From contig CM076854.1 of NCBI GenBank assembly GCA_039519185.1, positions 152,543,402 to 152,607,401 on the forward strand: a stretch of DNA of 64,000 bases, read 5' to 3'. Positions 21,601 through 33,600 of this stretch are shown piece after piece. Position numbers and translations under genes: made by a program. The stretch comes from Astragalus membranaceus (lineage: Eukaryota > Streptophyta > Magnoliopsida > Fabales > Fabaceae). Every line of letters starts with the position of its first letter. Positions within the stretch are counted from its first letter, which is position 1. Below the pieces are notes generated by a model, which was given only the letters and a program-made list of their open reading frames with translations, was not told where the DNA came from and searched no databases.

Positions 21601-24600
21601 TGGATCATAAACATTTCTATTTTAATGTAGCATTGACGCAGTTTTATACATTGCACCATGTCTTATATGTTATGCGTAATTGCCCTCTTTTACATGCTTT
21701 AGGATTTACATATGCCATACAATCTCCTCTTTAAATTAAAATGTTATTCATTTGAGATAAATGCATAATAGTGATAATTTTATATATGCCATATAATCCC
21801 CTCTTAAAATTAAAATGTTATTCATTTGAGATAGTTGCAAAATAGTGATAATTCGGAGCATACTTTCAAATTTTATAATGTGGTCACTGGATAATGGACA
21901 TGTTTGTTTTATACATCGCAGTTTTTAAGTTTGAATTTTATCTTATCATTGAAGCTTTGAAATCATATTGTTAGAATTTTTAGCTTTTGATGAAACGGGA
22001 TGCTATTTCAATTGGCACCAGTTGTGTTGATTTTCCTTTTGATTTTCTGTGTCAGTCTGTCCTTGGGTAATTCCACAAGTTATGCTACATGAAAATTGAG
22101 TTTCTACTACCTTTAATTACATTTTGTCGTGTAATATGATTTGCACGAGATATTTAGTGGTCAAATGGTGGGTATTTTCTTGTCTACTTCAACAATAAAG
22201 ATTTACACGAGGTATATGTGCAAAATGTGTAAAAAATTTAGATGATTTTAGTGGTGGAAGCAAAACAATTGAAGGAAGAATGATGTGATTTCAACATCAA
22301 AAGAGATAAGTTGCACCCCTAGTTGTAAGCTTAAAAAAATATCAACATTGCCTGTTGTTAAATTCTTTGCATTGTCAGAAATTTTACTTTATACAGTTAT
22401 GCTTCCCTTCTTAGCTGTGATGTTGGCACTTCAATTCATTATCTATTTAAATGTGCATTTTGTTTATTATATTATGAGCAGCAGAAGGTGATGTCACTGA
22501 GAAACCCATAGATCCTATCAAGATATACTCAGATAAGGAGTTAGTCCGGGAAATTGAAAAGATTGCAGCTACCCTTGTGCCTGAAAAAGACTGGTCAATT
22601 CGTATTGCTGCTATGCAGAGAATTGAAGGCCTTGTTGTAGGAGGTTAGTGTTTCCAAGTTCCTTTTCAGGACTGTGAACAGTGCTTGATATGCTTATAGT
22701 TCAATATTAAGAACTTATTCCTGTTAGGTCTGAAAGAACGATATTGATTCAGCACGCCTTCATCAACTGAACTATGTCATAAAAATATAGCATTAGAGGG
22801 ATAGCAGTCAACTGTTGTTGCATTTAAAGAAGAGCATGTTTAGGATTGTAGCTCTAAAAAAGGAGGCAGGAGGCTTATTTGGTGGCTTAAACATTAGTTA
22901 CACTTTAAGGAAAAGTTGCTCTCTGTTCAGACATCAAAATTGCTATTTAACTGGTAAAATCAATGTTTAGAAAACCGGACCGGTCATTGAATCGGTGAAG
23001 GCACTGGTTCAAGGTTCAATGATTCAACTATGCTTGAACCGGACCGGACATTGAATCGGTGAAGACACTGATTATAAAGTATAATAAGTGATAAATTTTA
23101 GATATAACTGTTGAATATGTGATTGTCTCTGTGTGTCTATAATAGAGCACACTCATATCTATTTATAATGAAAATAAGAATCAATTACAATAAAGACTAT
23201 TGAAACCTAATTGATACTAATTAATACTAATTGATATGGAAAATCATATCTGATATTCTAACACTCCCCCTTAAGCTAAAGCTTACTAAGCTTTTAAGCT
23301 TGTTACAATAACAACTTTTTCCCCATAAAACTTGAAACTAAAGCTGACATCCATATTTGTCAGTCATAATCAACATAAAACACCATCGAAATGACCGTCG
23401 ATGGGAGAAGTCATCATTAATGATTAATATGTGGGAAAGAGTCACCACCGGAATGACCATCGATGGCAAGAGAAGACACCACATTATAAGTCATTAATGA
23501 GAAAGGAAGACATAACAAACAAAACTAGAGCCAGCAGATCTGATGTTTGAAGAGGAGAGAGAAAGTGATAGTTTGAACTGTAGTGTAACTGTTCGTGCAC
23601 CAAAACCAAAAAGTAACCACAGATCCAGGACGTGGAGAGGAAGGCGACTCCGATGACAAGAAGAATGACCGGAACAGTGGCCGGACGCGCCGACACGCGC
23701 GGTTGAAGACGGCGGAGAGTGGAGGATTTCCCCGGAGGTAGATCGACGCGTACGGGCGCGTTATTGGGCCGGTGAGGTTGGAACTTGGACCGTTGTGTAG
23801 ATCGGGAGGAGGCGAACCTGATGGTAGTGGTTTCGTCGGGAACAGTCACCGGAAAATTTTCCGATGCGGTGGCTAACGGTGGTTATGGTCGGAAAACACG
23901 CCAGAGACGAACACGGCGGCAGAAAGCAGAAATCGGAAAACTAAAAAGGTGATTGGAGCAGTGAAAAAGAGATAAATTAAAAACTAAAAAAAAGGCGGGG
24001 GTTGCCGGCGGCAGATGACGCCGCCGACAACGGTGGTGAAGCACAGAGACGATGTCAGAAGATCAGAACCCGCTCTGATACCATGTTGAATTTGTGATTG
24101 TCTCTGTGTGTCTATAATAGAGCACACTCATATCTATTTATAATGAAAATAAGAATCAATTACAATAAAGACTATTGAAACCTAATTGATACTAATTAAT
24201 ACTAATTGATATGGAAAATCATATCTGATATTCTAACAATAACTAAGTTATAAACTAAAATTAAATAATTATTAAATATATTTCAAATGACTAGATATTA
24301 ATCAAAATAGTAAAAAAAACTATGTATATGTAATTTTATAGCGTGCCCTCCTATTATTAGTACTAATATTAATATTTTGTAATATATTAAAAATATTGCA
24401 TGTATTTGCACGATATTTTTAACATTTTATAATATATACTTATACATATTAGTATTAGTATACAACTATACATACTTTTTGGTTAAAAAAGAGGTAGTTT
24501 TTTAATCTTTATAATTTTATAATTTATACATATTAAATTTGTTATCTGTTTCACACTTTTATAAACAATATAAGTAGAAAAAAAGAGACTGAATGATTGA

Positions 24601-27600
24601 TGATGCGCTAGGTACTAGGAATAGTCCCACAATGGTGGGTAAAGAAAGAAGAAGCTGATGTAATTGTTATAAATATGGGTTGAAAGGCCTCGAAAGTTCA
24701 GCAGCATGAATTTGGGTTGGTCTTTAGTCATTGGCCAACGTGTACCATGATGTAGAAATGCAGTAATTAATTTTTTTTTCAACCGCCTCAAACGGGTTGA
24801 CCGTCGGTTTTCACGGTTTAAAGCCGGTTTTCCGGTTTTCAGTCCGGTTCTGACGCTAAGCCGGACTGGATTTGGGTGTGGTTCTCGGTCCAACCGGTTG
24901 AACCGGCGGGTCATTGTATGATTTTACGATCTTGCTACCACTGAGCGAGTCAGATCGCATGCAAAATCGTGTCAGTGGGATCGCGAGCAAGGTGAAAACA
25001 TGAGATCGGTCGATCTCAAGCGATTCTTAAGAAACTGATATGGGTCGGGTTGTGCAACCCAATTTTCTTAGACCACGACCGGGGGTGCCTCGACCATTGC
25101 CTGCTTCTCTCCTACTCTTGGCCAGCACTGGCATTTTCTGGCCAGCATGTGGTGGTTTCCAACAAATCCACTGTCTATTGCTTTCAATTGCTATGTTTCC
25201 AGCGAAGCCACTCTGCAGAGTGGCAAGGAAATAAGAGAAGAAGGAGAAGGGCACACTCAACTGCACTTGTTGCTCTGTGCTTTCCACGAGTTAGCTGCAG
25301 TGGCAAAAGCATAACCTGTTTTGTCTCTAGGCCCTAGTAGGGAATTGGGGAAGACACTGTTTGTCAATTAGGCCAACATTTTGTTTTGGGCCCATCTGCT
25401 CAATCCTTAAAATGGGCTCTATTTAATGGGAAAGAAGGCTAAAAGTTTGAAGCATAAAAAAGTTTGATTAGGCTCATATACCCATCTAATAAGCATATAT
25501 TTTGTATATATATTTTATATATAAGTAATAAAGACAGTATGTTTGGTCAACAAAAAAAGACAGTATAATAATTGAAAATAAATAATATATTAAATAAAGA
25601 ATACATAACATGCAGATAATCTTTATTATGATCTTGCTAGGATTTTACAATCCTTATTACGATATTGTTAGCCCCTCCCAATCCTAGATAATCTTTTTGG
25701 TAGGGTCTTTTCCTTGTTAAGATCTTACGTTTTACGATCTTGTACCCCCTCACGATCTTTAGATAAAATCTCGATCTTGCAGCATTGGCTCTACATCTAT
25801 TCTGATTTTCATTAAGCTATTCCTCTGTCATACAATTTGTCTTTCTCTTCCGTTAAATGATTGTTGAATTTTCTTAATACTCTCCTTGTCAGGTGCTGCT
25901 GATTATTCATGTTTTCGCGGACTCCTGAAGCAACTTGTTGGACCATTAAGTACACAATTGTCAGACAGAAGGTCTAGCATCGTAAAGCAGGTGCACTGAC
26001 ATTGTTTATTGTACTATATTGTCTTCCTGGTATAGTTGTTTGTTAGTAAAAAAAATGTACTGTGTCAAGCTGAAAGTTTTCTTGTTCATTCTTCTCTGTT
26101 TTAGAATTTAGAAGATTTCTAAATTGCAAGTCTTCTCTATTGAAGCCTTGAAGCAATCATGCTTTGTGTATCTTGAAGTGAAATGTTCGTTTATTTGGAT
26201 GAATGATATTCTGTTTTTTGTATTTTTGTTGGTTTTGTCTCATTATTGATAATAAATTCATGGATCTTGTCATAGGTTAGGTTTTTGTTATATTAGTACT
26301 AATACCAAACTATTTTTGGTTTGTTGTTTGTTTTGTTTTAGGCTTGCCATTTATTGTGCTTTTTGTCAAAGGAACTTTTGGGTGATTTTGAAGCATGTGC
26401 TGAAATTTTAATACCGGTAAGTTCAGCTAGTTATCTTTGGCTATCATGATTGTGATGCTTTCAAATTATTGATTCTTGATCTGATAATCAGGTCCTTTTC
26501 AAGCTGGTTGTGATTACTGTGCTTGTAATTGCAGAGTCTTCAGATAACTGCATAAAAACGGTAATATAATCCACTGATCTAATTATCTGCATCTGGTTAT
26601 CGCCTTTCCATGTACCATTGTTACCTCTTTCCTTTACCTTTCCAGATGCTGCGCAACTGCAAAGTTGCTCGTGTTCTTCCCCGTATAGCTGACTGTGCTA
26701 AAAATGATCGCAATGCAATACTTCGCGCAAGGTAGGAACTGTCAGCTATTGAAAAGAGACATTTGAGTTTTTGATTTTTATTAATGCCACTTGTATTGTA
26801 GGTGTTGTGAATACGCTCTTTTGGTCCTAGAACATTGGCCGGACGCACCGGAAATACATCGTTCAGCTGATTTATATGAGGATCTGATAAAGTGTTGTGT
26901 TTCAGATGCAATGAGTGAGGTAGATTTATAGTTTAAGGTTATTGGACATTTAGTAAATATAATTTGTGCATCAAATTTGTAAAATTTGTAAAGCGCTTTC
27001 GTTGGATTATTTTTCTTTCTGAACTACAAATAATATACAACCTTGATACTGTGTTGCAGTTGTGGGTGTGAAAGTGATTCTCTTGTATGCATTTATTTTA
27101 GTGAAATAGAAGTTCTCATTGAATGTATAATATTATGAATACCGAAATTGTGAAATTCGCAGGTTTTTTTATTCATCGGTTGGCTTTATGTCTCAATAGG
27201 TGTCTTTTTGTGGGTAAAGAAGAATAATTAAAATTCTGATAATTTTGTTGAATAAAATTTGTGCAGAAGTGAAGCTTTTATTATGGTTAGCGGAAGAGAA
27301 AGGGGTTTGTTCAATGCTTTGTGTATATGTATGTGTACACCCGCACTTGTAGAAACACAATGACTAAATATCAGTTTTCTTCGTTCAACATGAACATGAA
27401 GATAAAATAAGTTTTTTTTGCATAAATCTGTTGTTTCTATTATTTGACACATTCATTTAATTTGTTTTATTCTTCTTCCTAATCGGCTTCCAAAATGATG
27501 TGATTATTTTATTATTCTGTTTCATTGTATTATTTTAATTTGATGCAGTTGGGTTGCTCTATATACTATAAACTACGGTAACTTGTTTTATTCTTTAGCA

Positions 27601-30600
27601 ACCTTTTTATTTATTAAATTTCCTACAAGACAGAAGCTTATTAGTTATTCATTGACATGACATTGTTTATAACAACCTTATTATTGTTTCTGAAGTATAT
27701 GTGCATGAAAATGATTAAGTGTGAAAATTGATAGGTACGATCTTCCGCAAGGATGTGCTACAGAATGTTCGCAAAAACTTGGCCAGAGCGTTCTCGTCGT
27801 CTATTTTCATCTTTTGACCCTGTTATTCAGCGGGTATACACTTACGATCTCAAGGGTGATTTTCTTCCTTCATTTTGTTGCTCAAGTCATCTTTTAAAGT
27901 GCATTTTAACCGCAGTTAATAAATGAAGAGGACGGAGGAATACACCGGCGACATGCTTCACCTTCAATTCGCGACAGAGGTGCACTGGTGTCATTACCCA
28001 TTCAAACCCATGCTTCCTCTAATCCACCTGGTTATGGAACATCTGCAATTGTTGCAATGGATAGAAGTTCAAGTTTATCATCAGGGACATCTATCTCCTC
28101 TGGTGTACTTCTTTCACAGGCAAAGTCACTTGGCAAGGGTACAGAACGTAGTTTGGAAAGTGTGTTGAATGCAAGCAAACAGAAGGTGACTGCTATTGAA
28201 AGCATGCTTAGAGGCTTGGATTTGTCTGATAAGCATAAATCATCTTCTCTTCGGTTGTCAAGTTTGGATCTAGGTACCAAATAAGTTTGCCTGTCAATTT
28301 TTTTTATTTTATCCTCCGTTTTCAGGAATTTTTACCATTTGGTGGTTGGTGCTGTTTGTGTGGTTTTTTTACACTTAATGAGCGGCTAATTTTTTTGATT
28401 ATTGCCCCCTAGTGCAGAAGTTGACCCTCCATCATCTCGCGATCCACCTTTCCCGGCTGCTGTCTCTGCATCCAATCATTTGTCAAGCTCTTTAACAGCA
28501 GAACCTACTACTGGTGTCTATAAAAGTAGTAACCGAAATGGTGGTCTGGGTTTGTCCGACATAATCACTCAAATTCAAGCATCCAAAGATTCTGCCAAGT
28601 CATCATATCATAGCAATATTGATATTGAGCCTTTATCATCGTTGTCATCATATTCAAATAGAAGGCCTTCTGAAAGATTACAAGAAAGAAGTTCTGTTGA
28701 TGACAACAGTGACATGAGGGAGGCTAGGCGGTTTATAAACCACAACCCTGATAAGCAGTATTTGGATGCCCCTTATAGAGATGGAAGCTTTAGGCAACCA
28801 CATAATAGTTATGTGCCTAATTTTCAGAGGCCATTACTGAGAAAGAATGTAGCTGGACGTGTGTCTGGTGGTAGGAGGAGTTTTGATGATAACCAACTAT
28901 CTCTTGGAGAGGTGTCAAATTATGCAGATGGACCAGCATCTCTTCATGAAGCTTTAACTGAAGGACTTAGGTCAGGTTCTGACTGGTCTGCCAGGGTTGC
29001 TGCCTTTAACTATCTTCATTCGTTGTTGCAGCAAGGTCCAAAGGGAACTCTAGAAGTTGTGCAGAATTTTGAGAAGGTAATGAAGTTATTTTTCCAGCAC
29101 TTGGACGATCCTCACCATAAAGTTGCACAGGCTGCTCTTTCAACACTGGCAGATATTGTTCCAGCATGTCGAAAGCCTTTTGAGGGTTACATGGAAAGAA
29201 TATTACCACATGTTTTTTCTCGGTTAATTGACCCTAAAGAGCTTGTTAGGCAACCATGTTCAACAACTTTGGAAGTTGTTAGCAAAACTTACAGTATCGA
29301 TTCTCTCTTACCTGCATTGTTACGCTCGCTGGATGAACAAAGGTCTCCAAAGGCTAAATTGGCTGTGATTGAATTTGCAATCAGTTCCTTTAACAAGCAT
29401 GCAATGAATGCAGAAGGTGCTGCTAATATTGGAATACTAAAATTATGGCTTGCCAAGTTAACCCCTTTGGTTTATGACAAAAATGCAAAGCTTAAAGAAG
29501 CAGCTATTACATGCATTATTTCAGTGTACTCTCACTTTGATTCAACTGCAGTTCTTAATTTCATTCTTAGTTTGTCAGTCGAAGAACAAAATTCTTTGAG
29601 ACGAGCCTTGAAACAGTACACCCCTCGCATTGAAGTAGACCTAATAAATTATCTACAGAACAAGAAAGAACGACAACGTTCTAAATCTTCCTATGATCCA
29701 TCCGATGTTGTCGGAACGTCATCTGAAGATGGATATGTTGGTTTCTCTAGGAAAGCTCATTACCTTGGAAGATATTCGGCTGGTTCTCTAGATGGTGATG
29801 GTGGCAGAAAGTGGACCTCTCAAGACTCAACTTTGATGAAAGCCAGTCATGATGGCAATCATAATCTTGAGACTGATTTGAATCATGGCAGTCTTGGTTC
29901 AAAAGCTAAAGATCTTGCATATTCAGCCAATTCAATGGGTCAAAACTCTGGCTATCAAACTAGCCAACTTGGACTCATGGACAGTAGTATGGACTTTGAG
30001 GGTCTTTCATCTCCTCGTCTAGATGTTAACGGTTTGATGTCATTAGAGCATTTAAATGTTGCTGAAGGCGGCTATGTGCATGACAAAGAACATCCTTCGG
30101 AATTGGAGCTTAATCATCACTCAACTGAAGCTGTGAAAATTAACTCCATGACAGACACAGGACCCAGCATTCCTCAAATTCTTCATATGGTGAGTAAGGC
30201 AACTAGTAGAAGACGAGTTGATTTTTTAATTTTATTATTAAAAATATTTGTTTGATAAAGGGCGAGTGATAGACCGCCTAGAGTATTTCTTCTAAGAATT
30301 TCAGAAAGAATAAAGGAGAAAGAAGAGAAAGGAACCAAATTCTGTTATTATTTCTACCAAGGGATTAACCCCTTACAACTACCGAGGGCTTAACCTCTTA
30401 TAACTTCCAAGCAGTTATACAAAGAAAGTAATACAATGAATACCCTCATTGAACACTACACACTTCTATTTATACAAGATATTCCTCTAACCACCAGTTA
30501 ACTAATAACTGCCCCAACTAACTTAACTAACTAACTGCTCTAACACCTCTTAACTACTCTTGTTACCCTTTATTCTATCCTAACAGTGAGTGAGAGGAAA

Positions 30601-33600
30601 AGGAAGGAGATAAAACAATATCCCTGAACAGCAGATTGTAGAAGAAAAAAATAGGAAGGAAAAGGATCCTCAGCTCAAGAGAAATGGAAAATTGATAAAA
30701 ACAACAAAAGGAACTAAACAATTTTATTGAATACTAAGAACAGGAGAGAGGTTAATAAACAAGCTTGTTTATTTTGAAGCATTTAGTGGCTGCTACAGCT
30801 GCACTCACCTGCTATTTTCACCGCTAAGGCCGTTGCCACGACAGCTACAACAAACTGCTCTGCTTCAGACTTTAAATAGCGGCCACCAGCCACTCCGCTA
30901 TGCCGCTATCATTTTAGGCTGCACTTAGTAAGCGGGAACATAAGAAAAACTGTACACCTTTCTTACATCTTTTTTTTTTGTATCTCCGCCCTTCCCAAAA
31001 CCTTGATATTGAGTTGTAGGGAAGTTCTCTAAGGTGGCAGGGCAATCCTAAATCTCTAAAATCAGTCTAGAGATTGTTCCAAAGCTGCCATTGAATGTAA
31101 AAACAAGTGCCTGCTAGTGCAGACATTTTTATCTAACTGATCATTTTTTAGGTTTAGTTTAATAGTTATATCTTAGACTATTTCACATCACAACTTAAAA
31201 GATATAGTTGTTTTGTGTAGATATGCAATGGTGATGATGGAAGGCCTCTTTCAAGTAAACGAACTGCACTTCAAGAGTTAGTTGAAGCTTCTATAACAAA
31301 TGACCATTCTGTTTGGACTAAGGTATACTTGATTTGATATTGAGCGTCTCTTTTTCTTCCTCTTCCCAAGTTGTTTGGTTGTTTTTGCTATTTACAAATA
31401 CTGTCTCTTTTTGGAATGAAAAAAAAAACATCCATCGAATTTCAATGTCCAAATGTGTTTTTTTTTATACCAATCTCTTCCCAAGTTGTTTGGTTGTTTT
31501 TGCTATTTACAAATACTGTCTCTTTTTGGAATGAAAAAAAAAACATCCATCGAATTTCAATGTCCAAATGTGTTTTTTTTTTATACCAATGTTTTCTATA
31601 TGATTGTTAATATTAATATTAGGTAATGTTTATTGTCTTCCTATTCTATAATGTTGAAGTTAACGGGTTTTTACACAAGAAGGGAAGAAAAAAATAAAGA
31701 CTTCGAATTATGATTATGGTTCAACACAAAAGACTTGATGCTAGCCTTAATTTATTCTAGTACCAGACGGTAAAATCTAACTGAATTGTAAAGAGTAGAG
31801 AAGAGAGTGAAACAGCATTCTTTTCATTTCTTTCACTGAATGACAAGCAGTTACAGAGTAGCATTTATAGTAGACTTATCATGTGCACTGCAGTGCTTAT
31901 CCTGCACATTGCCTTAACTAAACCTAACTGATTTTTGTATCAGTTTTAACAATTATCAAACTAACTAGTTACAAGACTACAAGCTACGGTGACACAGCAC
32001 CAACTAAAACAGATAAAAGCAGAGTGCAATCAGCTGAGGTATGGTGCACCATAAGACAACTAGAAACCATACACTTACACAGACTCTAATCCTAAATTAG
32101 ATTTTATTTTCCAGTAACCCTTTTATTCTCATGGAACAAATCCCCATGGGGAGAAATTTGGAAAACACAATTACTTTTTCAATTATTTTTAAAATATTAA
32201 GTGAGATTTACTATTTTTCTTAACGGGTGTGCAATATTTTTTTTGTTGCTTATTTATGAGATCGGAGGGAGTATATTTTAGTATGATATATTTATTTCCA
32301 AGTCCCCTCTAGGCTTCTAAACTTAATTTCTTTAGATCTACCAAGCTCGTTTTGTGCAACTGGTTTTTTTAATTGAAAATTTATGACCGATGTACATATT
32401 GAGGAATTTGTACCGTTAATTAATATAGTCAACAGAATCTAGTGAGAAAAGGTTTTAGTTGTTATTGTTGTTGCGATGTTAGTGAGTTTTTACCGCAACC
32501 AATCACTTGATGGATAAATAGATAAGTTCTGTTTGTAGAAGAATGATAGTATCTCTGATTTCGTTAACAAGAATGAATAATATTTTCGAATTTGTCCCCA
32601 TTATGTGATGGCCATTTTATGGTGAGCTTGCAGTACTTCAATCAGATTTTGACAGTTGTGCTTGAGGTGCTTGATGATTCGGATTCCGCAGTCAAAGAGC
32701 TGGCTCTTTCATTGATAGTTGAAATGCTCAAAAACCAGGTTCTTACTCCTTTTTGTGCCATTTTTAAATTGCTCATATCAGCCCTTCCGCCACATGTTTC
32801 CCCCTCAATATGTATAAGGCATTTTTGGGAGAAATAATATCGGGAAGATTATTTTTTCTAATTTTGAAGTTTATTTGCTTATTTCTTTTACTTTTATTGT
32901 TGACAGAAAGATACCATGGATAGTTCAGTTGAGATTGTCATTGAGAAGTTGCTTCATGTTACAAAAGATATCATTCCTAAGGTATCCGAAGGTGTCCTAT
33001 GCTAGTCTGTCTTTTCTATTTTTCCTTTCTTTTCCTAGTCTCAGTTTCTTTCATCCCTTATTCAGGTTTCAAATGAAGCAGAGCACTGCCTGACCATTGT
33101 TTTATCTCAATATGATCCGTTCCGGTGTTTAAGTGTAAGTATTTCTTGATTTTTCTACTTTGTGGCCTGCCTTATTCCCTTTCTTTTGCTTTGCTAATTC
33201 AAGTCTAATGCTCAAAATTTAAACTGTTTTCAGGTTATTGTACCTCTACTGGTTACCGAGGACGAGAAAACACTTGTCACTTGCATTAATTGCTTAACAA
33301 AGGTAATTGTCTCTTGAACAACCCATTCCTCTTTTGGAAAGAAGTGCCCAATGAATCATTTTTATTTCAAAATGAGAGGGGAGTTATTATTTTGTGCCCA
33401 TATGCTATACCAGCATGCTTATGATGCTTGTAATTGTAGTTCACTGGCTATTTGGCCACTACTTCATACGAATATAACTGTTTCAATTCTTTGTAATCAT
33501 GAACCAGTGAATTATAGTTAGTTGGAAAACAAGTGGATTCTATATCACTAACACATGCAAGCAGATCTTTCCCGTTTCTTGTTTTATGAATGTGTATATG

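Noticed and set aside
23484..23849. 121-codon minus-strand frame inside the TRIM
   Set aside because: No recognisable domain; it lies in the non-coding interior of a miniature retrotransposon and has no homologous look to gag.
25027..25337. Three overlapping frames on both strands
   Set aside because: Mutual overlap, no motif, and location inside a CLASP intron in transposon-like sequence.
28032..29209. Minus-strand frames opposite CLASP exons 13 and 14
   Set aside because: They are antisense shadows of well-supported CLASP coding exons.
31334..31610. Two overlapping frames in CLASP intron 15
   Set aside because: They read through the 115-bp tandem duplication and its A- and T-runs; not genes.
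32210..32280. Stowaway MITE based on GGAGGGAGTA near 32266
   Set aside because: Only one end is visible; no matching inverted end or TA pair could be found upstream, so it is at most a remnant.
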